From the NCBI GenBank assembly GCA_037576215.1, contig JBANDB010000010.1, positions 992,001 to 1,056,000 of the forward strand: a DNA stretch of 64,000 bases, in the 5' to 3' direction. The position numbers and the translations under genes are program-made. A model generated the notes under the pieces. That model saw only the letters and a list, made by a program, of their open reading frames with translations. It was not told where the DNA came from and did not search any database. The DNA is from Armillaria gallica (lineage: Eukaryota; Basidiomycota; Agaricomycetes; Agaricales; Physalacriaceae). Below are positions 19,956 through 31,490 of the stretch, piece after piece (within the stretch, counting starts at the first letter, position 1; every line of letters starts with the position of its first letter).

Positions 19956-20386
19956 ATCGCCTTTGCCCATTTCGGAGAAAAACAAACGGGTTACTGGCGG
20001 GGTGATTGTGTCGCAGTCCGTGCACGGGAGTAGGAAGCAAAAAATTAGGCGCGACGGATATGACGAAGCGGTACGGACGGCACGACATGCCGCTCTACGC
20101 GTACGCGCTATTTCACATGATCGGAAAAGTCGAAAGAAATCCGCAAAGTTTCCAAGGATACCATCAAAATATAGTTGGTATACAAATTCTACTTCTCAGG
20201 TCGCCTAGGTGGACTTTGGATTGTCAGTTCTGTATGGCATGTATACGATAGTAAAATAACAGAGTAAGGTATTGATACAAGTTGCCATAAGATAATACGT
20301 ATAGCAGATATTATCAGTATTCAATAGAGAGCATTAAGCATTTCGTTATTTGTTTAATCTTCCTACACATATGCAGGTCTTTCTGC
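19956..20386. promoter_or_regulatory. Spacer between SMC6 3' end and KHE1-like 5' end
   Basis: About 430 bp between two genes on the same strand. The right part is A/T-rich with several TATA-like stretches (20230-20340) and should include the SMC6 3' UTR. The left part should include the promoter of the KHE1-like gene. I cannot point to a specific regulatory site. Confidence 0.3.
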
Positions 20387-23300
20387 TTAGCTGAAGGCCA
20401 GCGTTCCTTGATTTCTCTCCGGATCTGTCATACGGTGGACGCGCACAGTCTGACCTATCGTAATACTCGTCATGTCTTGTGGCGTGATCAGAATGTACTG
20501 CTTCTTGTCGGACTGATTAGCGGTTTCAATCTGGAAAGTCCGTCAGCAGCGGCACTTAGGAAGAAAGGAGAACCACTCGCCATCATCTTCATAGATATCC
20601 GACGATTGACAGCATCCATGAACACATCAAACTCGTCTAAGGGGATACCATAAGCAACAAATAAGACACGACATGAGAAAGATACAAACCAAGGCAACGG
20701 AGTGGACACCCTATAGCCTCCCACAACGACAAGAGCAAACAAATAGTAGAGAATGACTTTTCGCCGCCGCTCAGAGAACGTGGATCTTTGTCCCTGGAAC
20801 CTTGTGTGGCCGCAACATCGTCCGTCTGGACCTAGAAGGGGATGAGCCCGCTGTGCTGGGGACAGTACTATCAACATACCTTGAGTTGCAACGTGCCTTT
20901 GTCATGGTCAAACAAAACCTTCCCAAAGTAGCCTCGATGAGAGAGATTGTATTGGAATACCAGTTTGCACCGCACAGCGATGTGCAGGCGGAACTCTTGC
21001 CATCTGTTCAAACGGGCGACTAGAGAAGCCTTCAATCTCTGAAAATTACTGATCAGCGATGACCCTTGGGTATGGCGCATGCTCGTTTTACCTTGTTCAA
21101 GGAGACCATTTGCTTCAATTGGCTCTCCGCGGCTTCTAGATTTGCCCTTGTCTTGTTGACCTCTACTGTCATTTCGTCCACCGTTGCACCATGCCTGCAG
21201 GGGTGAATGAGGCGCCGCGAGGTCTAGTCATACAGAAACGTACCTCTTCTCTCTCTCCTTTAAGGCTTGTTGAACAGAGTCCAGATTCCTCTGAATCTCA
21301 TCTGATCGCCGAGTAGTCTCAACACGGTCGCAATAGTCAGCTGCTTTCGCGGTCCAAGCCTGGGGAAGTACTCGTCATTGCCAATAACTCGCTAGACTGA
21401 TGTGAACTTGCCTCAAACTCCTCCTCCAGAACTTTGGCCGCCTCGTTGACCTCGTTGACCTTGGTTTGCTCTTCCGCAAGCTTAGCATCATAGTGCTTGA
21501 TGCTATTCTGCGCTTCCATGCGCTTCTCTGCAGCTTTCTCGACCTTGGCCTGAACGTGAATTCGTGAGTACCTGGAATCAATGTCGGAACACGCAAACCG
21601 GGTCCTCACCTGAACCGCTTTCTGCCTCGACTCGAATTCTTCCATGTCCTTCTTAACGCCGTTCAACTGTACCAATAGACCCTTCTGCTCTTCATCAATC
21701 TCGGCTTTGCGAGCGATGTGATCCTTGAATTGTGCTTCGAGGTTCTCCTTTTCTTCTTCAGATTCCTACAGGACATCGTCAGGCGTCATCAAACATACAC
21801 GATGACGACGAATGCACCTTTTTCGAAGCTTCTAACCCAGCAATGTTGGCAGGCATGTCCTCCTGTACGGCCTCCTGCAACTGGCGTAGTCTATCCTGGG
21901 CGATCGATATGGCCCGACGAGCTTGCATCTCTTCTCTCTTGTGAGAGCATGGGCAGTCAAGTCACTGCCTACACACATAAGAAAGTCCAACTTACCACCT
22001 TGGCATCATATGCGCGTTTGCCCGTCATGTACTTCTGCTTCAACTCGTTGACGCGCTGAGTGTGGACTGTGACCTCGTCCTCATATCGTTTCCTTTCGCG
22101 TAAGTAATGCCTGGTTTGGATGAAGAAGTTAGTAAAGTTGATAAATTTTTGCATCAGGGCACTGACTCTTTCTCTGCGGCAGAATTTCGACCACTCAACA
22201 ACAAACTGGTGGCATCGTTCCTTCGTTTGGGCAATGGGGAAGTCGATTCACCGCCTTCTCTATAGAAGTTCGTTAGAACGTTTTCATGATCAAGCAAGAG
22301 ACACAAATGTGGCATACGGGTAGCGTTTGAGAAGATAGCCATCTGCGGTCCATGCTTGGCCACCACCGTGAACTTCCCGCAATATCTGTTCACCTTCGCG
22401 ACGTGTTTTCGCCAAAAACATACTGCAAATCGTTGCAATCTTAGCGATCGTAAGGTGGGACAGAAGGGAAGGCATACCGCTCGATGCCTCTTTGATTAAT
22501 CATGATACGAAGCACGTAGGGATCAGAAATCTGTTGAGATTGTTGTCAGTGAACTGAAGTGTTGAAAAGAGACGCTACATACATCGAGCGCGCGAAGCAC
22601 AGTAAGCATATGCGCAGGCGGCTCTCCGCCGCTGTAGTCGAATATGTCCTTCGGTGCTACGAAGATGAGAAGATTGGGGCTACACAGGGAAGTTTGAGAA
22701 ACGCAGGGGATCGAAGGAAATGAATGCACTGACTTCCCCGACTCGACAAGAATTCGTTTGAGCGGTTTGAGGTCCTGCGCATCAGTAACGGCGAAAGCGG
22801 TTAACATGCCACCAAGCTGTCTGCGTAGCAAGTCTGCCCATGACTCAGGGTCCCGAACCTTGACATGCACACCCAACGGGCCAACAGGCTGATCGCCGAC
22901 CCATCTTGCTCGCCTGATCCTTTCAAGTACTTGTGGAATATCCCGGCCGTAGGCAGCATACTGGTTCTTATCTTGCATCTCGCAGTTCCGAACCATACCA
23001 TCGCAGCGGACAATGTTCTCTCGCATCTTCTGGACGTCATCACTTGCCCTTTCACCCTGGGCCTTGGTCTCCCGGTTCTCTGCGTCAATCTGATTCTTGG
23101 TTTCAACCAAGGTCGGCAAAGCGGCCTCAGCTTCTTGAAGAGACATACGTGCATCCTCCAGCTGACGGCTGGATTCTTCTCGTTTGGTCTGTGTGTCTGC
23201 TTCCATCCTCCGTGCCTCGTCATCGATCTGCTTTTGGATGAGTGCGATTGATTCTCGCGCTGCCTTGAAGGCAGTGTCCATCTGCTTTCGCTCACTCTAT

Positions 23301-24953
23301 GAAAGTGAGCACACAAGTCTGGAGACCCTACGACACACTTACCGCTAACTCGTTGAGAAGGCTTCTGTTGTTCCGCATGTTCTCTGACAACTCTTTCTTT
23401 CGATCCGCGAGATGATTCATATTGCCCAACGCATGGAACTCTTCGTCACAGCGAGCGACAGCGGCCGTCTCCGCCTCAAACCTGGCCTTGACAAGAGAAA
23501 TTTGTCAGTCAGTCAAATCACGGGCCAAACCAAGTGACTACGTACTTTAGCTTCTTTCAGATGTTCTTCAATTTTTGGGATCCTTCGACCCGTCTTGGCA
23601 GCGTGCTCGACAGCTTTCGTCATCTCAGCCTCCTTGTCGTGGACAAAAGACCAGGCTAACTCCTTCTTGAGCTCGTCAACCTTCTTTTTTTGATCGCGAG
23701 CTTTGGTCGCCTCTTGGAATCGGGCCATGGCTTCTTTACAGGCTGCACGCAAATCTGGAAGCACTGCTTTCTTGGAGTTGAGAACCTTGGTTGTATGCTC
23801 GATGTTCTCGAGACAGGTGGTGTACTCGTCCGATAATTGCGAAAGCTGGGTGCCGCGAAGGAAGAACTACCAGGTGTTGGTAAAACTATTCATATCACTT
23901 GTGGGAACATACCTTGTACTTGTCGGTGGGATGGGAAGCACTCAAGAACTGCCTTGCCGCATCTGAACACAGCTTTAAAAAAAGAACAAGTCGACGGGTT
24001 TGAAAATTCAAACCTTGAGTCAGAACATTCATGGGATTGTCAACCTGGATGTTCATATGATCGCAAATAGCAGCGAGCTCTTCTTTCTTCGTGCTGATGA
24101 CTTTGCCGTCTTTGCTTTTGATCTTCCAGGAAGAATTGCCTTCCTTGGTGAACTTGCGAGTAATGACAATGGATTTCCCGTATTCCTTAGGCTTGTATGC
24201 TTCTTCCCCTTGATTTTTTATCTGAATCGTTACTTCGGAAGCACTGGATGGTCTCAGGAAAGGTTGACATGGATAAATACAGGGAACTCACGGTTGTCCT
24301 TCTCGGATAAAAGCTTTCAGACCACTTCCTCGGCCTGTGGAGTTGGCTTTACCGCCAAGGGCAACTGTGATGGCCGAAAGAACAGCGCTCTTCCCGCCTG
24401 AAAAAGTGAGATGGAGACCTCCAACGAGAAATGGGTACACATACTGCCATTGTGACCTAAGATGCAAGTTCAGCAGAGAATGCATACATACTTCTCGAAC
24501 ATACCAATAATAAAGTTGATCTGTGGACCGAAACTGAAAGTTAAATACTTGTGGCACATGAATTGATGCATCTCTATGGCTTCGATGATTCCATGTTCAG
24601 CAATGCCCTACAGTGACGCGTAAGTGGAAAGATAACACGAGAAACTGTGAACGTACGCCAGCGACTTTCCGTTTGGATTCCACTGCAGCCCTGATCTGCT
24701 CTTGATGCATTTCCTCAAACTGTTCATCGTCAATACCGTTTTGGTGCATATCAGCCTCGGCGTCGGAGTCTCCATCGTCTTCATTTCGACGCGCCCTTTC
24801 TTTTCCTTTGCTCGTACCATTTTGACGCGTCTTTTGACGCGTTGGGGAGGAAGATGCCTCTTTGTACTCGCCGGTGCGGGCCCGTTTGGAAGCGGGAGTA
24901 CTTCCAGCAGAGTCTTCGCTGTCACTCTCGACTGTGACAGGTCGTTTAGCCAT
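20387..24953 (-). CDS. SMC6: Structural maintenance of chromosomes protein 6 (SMC5/6 complex)
   Basis: SMC6 pairs with SMC5 and Nse proteins in the nucleus for recombination repair and replication-fork stability. The start at 24953 ([17 protein letters not shown]) is followed by an acidic/basic disordered leader. Then comes the head N-lobe, with GPQINFIIG and the Walker [17 protein letters not shown] (about 24380-24540), and [15 protein letters not shown] long coiled coil follows (about 24000-23300), then a hinge (about 22950-22600; [20 protein letters not shown]), a second coiled coil (22200-21340), and the C-lobe with signature [15 protein letters not shown] (about 20765, across an intron) and Walker B region [14 protein letters not shown]. 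It ends [16 protein letters not shown] with a stop at 20387-20389. More than ten short introns. All key ATPase motifs are present. It is head-to-head with the ZIP transporter, 226 bp apart. Confidence 0.95.
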
Positions 24954-25179
24954 TGAATGGAGTGTAGAGAATAGAGATGGTAGTGGCGGCCGAGACGTTG
25001 AGAGGCAACGCGAGTCGTGACGACAAGCAGCAGCAAATATCGCCACAGCAGGCACGTGACTATCGTAGGTTCAGGACCCTCGGGCCGGCGGGACGTACGT
25101 CGCATACCTACCTTTGATACACCGTGTACACGTCGACAGGTGGACTGGCCATCGCAGTCAACCGACAGTGGTCGCAATC
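24954..25179. promoter_or_regulatory. Shared divergent promoter, SMC6 / ZIP transporter
   Basis: A 226-bp interval between two start codons on opposite strands must hold the core promoters and 5' leaders of both genes. It is GC-rich with CACGTG near 25053. No TATA box is evident. Confidence 0.5.
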
Positions 25180-26347
25180 ATGCTTGCATTACTCGTAATG
25201 ACAACCCTCTTGGGTGTATCATCATTTGCGTGTGGAGTTTTACCGCTATCCTTTACATTTTCAAGTATGTCTGTTACAATCAAAATGTCGTCTGTTCTTG
25301 TGTACTGCGACTCACATCCAACATAATAGAAAGTCATTTGCTTCGTCTTACATTGGTTGGGACTGGTCTACTCCTCGGAACTGCTTTGGGAGTGATCATA
25401 CCAGAGTATGTCACTTCTCCGCCATCGTGGTCTTTTATTGATGTCTGTAGAGGGATAGAAGCTCTTGTAGAGGCTCAGATTGATCCTAAGCTTTTGTCGT
25501 CCCGTGTGGCCCTTTCATTACTCTTTGGGTTCACATTTATGCTTGTAGTGGAACAATTTGTCTCTCCACATTCACATTCTTCGTTGGACGTTCCAGCTAT
25601 TCCGTTGCATAATCACGACACTTCGAGCGTTGAATTCGATGCTGAACTAGGGGAACTGGAGAGACAAGAGGGCGTTTCTCGACCTGGCTATGTTCAAGTT
25701 GATGGGAATCCTCGGAGTGCTGTTGTCACTGGGGCAAAAGCACGAGCCTATCCTCTTACATTTGGACTGGTAATACACAGTCTAGCGGACGGGCTTGCGC
25801 TGGGTGTCTCCCTATTCCCTAGCAATGAAGACGACTCTTCCCGTCTTTCTCTCATCGTTTTTCTTGCCATCATGGTTCACAAAGGTGATCTCTCGATGCT
25901 GTCCTTGATCACGGCGCGCATTATTCATCCAATCCGTACTTTTAGCGCCTACATCTTTAGCTTTGACGACTTCGCTGCTGGCCACATCGCTTCCTCGGCC
26001 TGACTGTAAGAAGCACCTTGCCGTTTTCAGCGCTACAACGCCGGTGGCCACATTTGTCACTTACGCTTTCTTGTCTTTCTTTGGCGCTGGAGATCATGCA
26101 GATTGGACAGGCCTTGCGTTACTCATCTCTGTACGTTGCACGCTATGTCTGGACTCCTGCTGGGCTCATAATTTAACTACTTCAGGGTGGTACTTTCTTA
26201 TATGTCGCCACTGTTCTTCAATCAGTATCAGATAACTCCGGTTCCGAGAATGCTTCGGAAATTCACAAGGTCATGCGGGTCACTCTTATAATATTTGGCA
26301 TGTTGGTGCCATTTACTCTCAGCTCTCTGTTAGGCCATGGCCATTAA
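25180..26347 (+). CDS. ZIP-family zinc transporter, SLC39A9/ATX2-like
   Basis: A multi-pass ZIP carrier expected to bring Zn2+ (or Mn2+) into the cytosol from the Golgi or secretory pathway, as for ZIP9/ATX2. It starts MLALLVMTTLLGVSSFACG at 25180. Four introns with clean GT/AG ends restore the frame: after TTTTCA (25264), after CCAGA (near 25407), after CACAAAG (near 25884) and after CTCATCTCT (near 26130). Recognisable segments are LGTALGVIIPEGIEAL, then a His-rich loop, then the metal-site helix TFGLVIHSLADGLALGVS and VHKAPTSLALTTSLL, and the final TLIIFGMLVPFTLSSLLGHGH. The stop is at 26345-26347. The conserved His/Asp of the IHSLADG motif and the HKAP motif are present, so it should be active. 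It converges with BCKDHA, 133 bp away. Confidence 0.9.
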
Positions 26348-26480
26348 GTCGAGGGCATTTAGGGAACTTCGTTGTGCATGTACTCAGTATACCGATGTCC
26401 GAGTGATTGCTATATATACTGTGAATGAGGACTACAATAATGCTACAGGTTCTACGAGTTTCCATACACTACATCAACCA

Positions 26481-28317
26481 TCATTCCTTCATAATATCCT
26501 GGCCTTGGTTCTTGTACTTTGCCAATTGGTTTCGCCACGGCTCCCATGACTTGCTATACTTCTTTAATAGGCTTCCCAATTCCTCGCGCTGCTCTCTCTG
26601 TTCAAATCGATCAGAGAAAGGAGGCATATGCACGTGTATAAGGTCTTACAATATTCCATGGCATTTCGCCACCATAGACATCAGTAAACAATTCTCCAAC
26701 TTCACAGAGGCTAACAGACTCTGCCCTCTTGAATTCCTTCATGACGTCTGCTTTTAACTTAGCCTTCAGAGCTTCTTCGGCTTCCGCATCCCACCATCCT
26801 TGGGATTCCATAAAGAGCCGAAATCTGGCTATGGGATTATCAATGCGTTTACGGTCTTCGACTTCAGATCTTGCCCGATATGCGAATGAGTCGTCCGAAG
26901 TCGAGTGATGTCCCACTCTGGAAACAATTCAATGGTCAATTAACGACCTCAGCTTGAAGGCACACCTATAAGTCATCGCCTCAACCAAGGCCGGACGTCC
27001 TTGCTCTACACAGCGCCGCCTAGCCTCCTTTACAGCGGTCATAACGGCAAGAACATCGTTACCATCCACACGGATGGTATCAATGCCATATCCTGGTCCT
27101 CGACTGGCAATACCATCGCCATTGTATTGTTCCGTGCTGGGCGTACTGATGGCAAATCCATTGTTTCGGACAATAAATATGACCGGAGACGGGATCGTGG
27201 ATGCTAACATAAGTCCAGCATGAAAGTCTGTCCTACAAGAGTTAGCAGACGACGAGGCTTTATAGGGTTACGACCCACCGCCTTCAGATGCAGCACCTTC
27301 GCCGAAGAAGCAAGCAGCGACTGTGCCTGAACGCATACGGCGGAGAGCATATGCGACGCCTGCTGCCTGTGGAATCTGTGTAGCAAGGGGCGAGGAAATA
27401 GTGTGAAAGTGATGTTCGGGAGATCCGAAATGCTACAAATAGATGAATAGCGCTGGAATAAACATATAGCTTATACTCACGACTGGCATTTGTCTGCCCT
27501 TCCCCGACATGTCTTCATGATTCCCAAAACACTGGGCGAAAACTTGTTGAATCCCGAAATTGCGCCACAACAGGACACCCATTTCGCGATACTGACCTGT
27601 GTTCTGAATGTAAACATATGGAATGGGAGCGACCTCATGTTTTGGCTAACCAAGAACTCTGAGGGGTATCAGAACACGAGTATCAGCGCGCTTGTGAAAC
27701 TTACTCGTCATCCATAGCTAAACCAGCCGCCGCACCAGTTATCGTAGCTTCCTCGCCATACTGGATCAAAATCAACATGGTGCTAGCTGTGACACCCAGA
27801 ACTATGAACTGACCGTAGTCATCTAGAAGGGGTGCATCAGATCCTTGTCATGTCATGAGTAATGAATGTATAACACTGACATAGAACGATATCTTTCCCT
27901 GTCGCTGCACATTATACAGAATGTTGTCAAGGGCCGGTAGTAGTTGCATGTTTTCGTAACTGTTGTTACATCGGTTGATGGTGCAAGGAGCAGCGTGTGG
28001 CACTCACAGTCTTCGTGCCAGCTGCTCATCAATCTAGGCGACGAAGCGCGGATTATGGATCGCATTCATGAGTAAATATAGGCTTAGCACACCTCTATGG
28101 TAGAGGTCGCGTCCAAAAGCTTGCCAGCGCTATCCAGGACTCGATAAGTCGAGATTTGCTGCCCATTGGACGTTACAGTGTTGAAGAACTCAGGTCGAGA
28201 AACAATTGGGGACTGAGAATGAGGCAGACGTTCCCGCGGTTGACTGTAGCTTCTCGAAAGAGAAAAATGGGATCGCTTAAGGGCGGAAAGCCTTCTTGTG
28301 GTGGTCGACCGGAGCAT
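26481..28317 (-). CDS. Branched-chain alpha-keto acid dehydrogenase E1 subunit alpha
   Basis: The ThDP-dependent E1 alpha subunit of the mitochondrial BCKDH complex, which oxidatively decarboxylates keto acids from Leu, Ile and Val. It starts [20 protein letters not shown] at 28317, an Arg/Ser-rich amphipathic mitochondrial presequence, then [20 protein letters not shown]. Downstream exons give [18 protein letters not shown] and [20 protein letters not shown] (about 27080-27190), the ThDP/Mg-site region. Next comes the phosphorylation loop [18 protein letters not shown] (about 26900), which in animals is the target of BCKDH kinase. After PWNI and a 53-nt intron, the last exon ends [16 protein letters not shown] with a stop at 26481-26483. 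About eight introns; domains and length are normal for the family. Confidence 0.92.
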
Positions 28318-28697
28318 AGCAGGTACTTCCCCGCCAAGTTGGGTTCCCCGCTTTCGTCATCAAACTCGGACCGATTGTGCCGAATCAGCCAGTCAGAATC
28401 GCAGAATCGCGACTCCCGAGATCCCCTATTCCCTATTCTTTCATCGTAACCAACTCAGTTGCGTCCACCAATCACAATCTACCAATCACAGTTCAGGAAT
28501 GCCATTGAAGAATGTTGTAGCTCTGCTCCAGGCACTTCTGATAGCCGTCGCTATGCATATCATATCATGTGCCATTGGTTCTAACCGGCTGGCTGAATCA
28601 TTTCTGTGTTTGTTTCTCACTACCCTGGTGTCTCTGTGGCTAGTCCACGACTCAGACGGCCGGTCCCCATGAACTAGTCCCCTCTTTATCTTCTCTC
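28318..28697. promoter_or_regulatory. Divergent spacer, BCKDHA / membrane protein
   Basis: About 380 bp between opposite start codons. A run of CCAATCA-type sequences (ACCAATCACAATCTACCAATCACA) lies at about 28466-28492; these are possible CCAAT-box/HAP-complex sites. Placement 200 bp before the membrane-protein start fits a promoter role, but this is inference. Confidence 0.35.
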
Positions 28698-30327
28698 ATG
28701 CTGGTCGTCATATCTGCTTTTCTGCTAGGCGTAGCGGCCTTGGGATCGCAGGCCGTCCTCGCAAAAACATTTAAATTCAAGTTCGACAATGATAACATTA
28801 CCCAGTGCGCTCCGGTATCCATCTCGTTCCAGGGGAGCGACATTCCTGCGGATTCTATCCCTGTTAATCTCACTCTCCTTCCCCTCAATGCACCACCTAT
28901 CGCTATACCCATACCCAATGCGGCAATAAACTCCTCCGGGGTTTATGTCACCTTTTTCCCACTCAAGGCTGGCACAACATTCATCGCTTCTCTCGATGAT
29001 CAGGACGGTGACAACAGTGCCCCCGTATCCGACTTATTCAAGGTCCTAGATTCAGACGACACGTCCTGCCTTCCTCCCGATCCTGATGGGAAAGCCTTGT
29101 TCATCTACGATGATTCTGTAGATCAATGCGGTAATTTCACCGTGACATACACTACGCAAGAGGCCCCGTCTGTCCGTCTACTGAAGCCAAGGGGCCCATC
29201 CTTTTTGCTACAGCAGACGGACGATGATATAGTCGCTAAACGGGCCATTTACAGCATGAATTTTTCGCGTCAAAATGATGTCGTATTGCTGTTTGACAGT
29301 GGGCCTGATCAGCAGAACACTTCGTCTCTGATAATGGGTAAGTTCTGGGCTATCCTCGCCTCAGATGTCTGATCTGACCTCAGGTTTTTTCAGTCTCTGG
29401 CGATACGACAACGTCAAAGGACTGCCTACCTAAGATTAACGGAAATGGCAACGAGACCAGCAGTCAAGACAACGGTATGACTACCCAGTCGGCAGTTCCA
29501 ATGTAAGTCGATGCCAGGCTGGAACTCTTCTCTTGTATTTTGATGACTTTTGAAGGAATGTTGCTATTGGCGTTGGCGTAGGGTTAGGATTGGTGGTTTT
29601 GATATCGATTCTCATTGTCCTCTTTATCATCCGTGAGAGGCGGCACCGCAGGCAGCGATTGAAACGCATCCCCTTCGTTCCAGATTCTCCTTACAAACGA
29701 CGTTCATTTGGCTTCACAGAGAAAGAAGATTACTCTGCTTTTCGACCCCCGGAACTCCAGCAATCAGACGGTGTCGTTGTGGACCCGCCTTACGCCCTTG
29801 CAAATTACTCTCCGTCTGTTTCCAGCTTTTCCCGTAGCAGTGGACAGTCATGGGACATCATCAGTCCCGGTCAGACAAGACGTGGGTCCGATAGAATCAC
29901 CCCCATGAGCAGGTCTACGAGCCTAGATATTGAGGGAATGCTGAACATGGCCACAAACCAAAATAACGCTCGGCCTGCCAGCTCAGGAGCGCGATCCGAA
30001 TCATCATTTAACAACCTTGGCAGTCCCACGCTCACTCATTTGCGGTCAGGAATCCCAGGAAATCCTATCTCTTCTTCTATCCCAGGCCCACCCCTTACCT
30101 CAGAGAGTACGCGAAGCTCCACCGTATCCGCTCATGTCTCGCATGCCTCCTCCAACTTTGTGATCAAACCCCTTCCGCAAGCCGTTGTCGGCCTGCCATC
30201 GTCTCCTCGAAATAGAGCTTTGACGCAGCTATCCTCGAGCCACGACAGCGGATTGCCCGACATTCCATTAACTTATAATCGGGATACCATCTCGAGCTGG
30301 GGAAATGTTACCGGGTTGGCCAAATGA
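28698..30327 (+). CDS. Single-pass membrane protein with secreted-type ectodomain
   Basis: The start MLVVISAFLLGVAALGSQ is a classic signal peptide (cut probably after AVLA). An ectodomain of about 250 residues follows, with several N-x-S/T sites and Cys-containing strands (NITQCAPVSISFQGSD; DDSVDQCGNFTVTYTT), which resembles the repeated Ig-like ectodomain of uncharacterised basidiomycete membrane proteins. Two short introns (after ATAATGG near 29339, and after GTTCCAAT near 29502) join a Ser/Thr/Asn linker to one transmembrane helix (VAIGVGVGLGLVVLISILIV) followed by basic stop-transfer RERRHRRQR. The cytoplasmic tail is about 220 residues, Ser/Pro-rich and disordered. The layout suggests a wall-facing sensor or adhesion protein. 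Function unknown. Confidence 0.8.
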
Positions 30328-30661
30328 CTGCTATGTCAGGTGCGTCGAATTCCTATTACAGTGCGAATACATATATGATGCCGCATCGACAGGATGTATT
30401 TATGGATGGGTGTCGTTGTAACTATCTATTTCATGGGTCATTGACCAATCATAGTCGGCTTGAAGCCACCTTTTCGATTTCATTAGCAAGTTGAATACGT
30501 TGCAATCATGTACTTTTTGTTTATCCGAATAGTGTAGGTCCTCTCCGAAGTGACCATCTTTGAACATCCCACAAGATGTCACCCATAGTAGTATCTATTT
30601 GTCAATCATCCGTACTGACACAAACTGAACAGCTGGTGGATAGTACACTATCCTCAAATAC
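30328..30661. other. Convergent 3' spacer
   Basis: About 330 bp between two convergent genes. A/T-rich, presumably holding both 3' UTRs and polyadenylation signals. Nothing else recognised. Confidence 0.3.
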
Positions 30662-30967
30662 CTAGCTATCCTTAGGCAGCTTCTGAGCCTCCTGGCGCGC
30701 TTTCTTTCGTCCCCCCATCATTAATGATACATAATCAGCGCCTCCAAGCAGCGCCTCATTGCTCCCCCCCTTATTCCCTGCTTTGCTTTTCAGGCTGGCT
30801 CTTTTTTTAGCATGTTGAACCTGTTGCGCATTGCTCGCAGAAGAACCAGTGTCCAGCGCGGAGGATTTCAGTTTCTTCGGCTACGAGAAGAAGTTGGACA
30901 AATGCTATGATATAGACACTGTGGATCTACTTACCACACGTTTAGCGACTTTTGCGCTTCGGCCCAT
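30662..30967 (-). CDS. Small basic protein of 83 residues, unrecognised
   Basis: Exon 1 reads MGRSAKVAKRV from the ATG at 30967. A GTAAGT donor and a TCGTAG acceptor (near 30880) join it to PKKLKSSALDTGSSASNAQQ, then VQHAKKRASLKSKAGNKGGS, NEALLGGADYVSLMMGGRKK and ARQEAQKLPKDS with a TAG at 30662-30664. The protein is Lys/Arg-rich with a short conserved-looking core (GGADYVSLMMGGR). This composition is typical of small nucleolar or ribosome-associated fungal proteins, but I cannot name the family. Clean consensus splice sites and a Kozak-like context support a real gene. It may share a 523-bp divergent upstream region with the deaminase-like gene. Confidence 0.65.
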
Positions 30968-31490
30968 GATGACAATTTGAACCTCGGATTGATTTCGGAG
31001 GCCGCTTGCTTGAACGAAAAACTGGATAAAAAGGGAACGATGAGATTTATAGTCTTGGTTTTGCGACTCGACGTACACTTTGAGTTCAACAGTCACTTCA
31101 GTTGCTGACCCAGACCAAGATGACCGGCGGTGACATGGATGCTCTGAAAAGAGTCTACGGCGATCAATGATTAACACGGCGGCATTTACCGAGAGAAACT
31201 CCTTAACAACAGAATTGCAGGGACGCGGAAGTAAAAATTGGAAAGTGAAATCGAAGCCTTGGATTTGCGTTCATTCGACCCATGGGGGATTCCGCATTTT
31301 TTCCATTTTTGATGGTTTTCCTTTGTTTCACACTGTCACATCGTTCACAAACTTTTCACAGCGGGGACGGCGCGTGTTGGGCCCCCACAAGGCGCCAGGC
31401 TCGCTTATTCTCTTCTTGACGTACAAGTTTCAAAGCGTCGAATCCAGAAAAGAATACTCCGAGTGTCCATCTCTTCATTGCATCGTCTTC
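30968..31490. promoter_or_regulatory. Divergent spacer, small basic protein / deaminase-like gene
   Basis: A 523-bp interval between opposite starts. A plus-strand open frame extends upstream of 31491 to 31167, so a longer N-terminus of the deaminase-like protein cannot be excluded; however, that part (RGRRVLGPHKAPGS etc.) does not look protein-like. Confidence 0.3.

Noticed and set aside
22865..23251. Plus-strand open frame of 128 codons inside SMC6
   Set aside because: It is antisense to the SMC6 hinge/coiled-coil exon, whose minus-strand translation matches the family.
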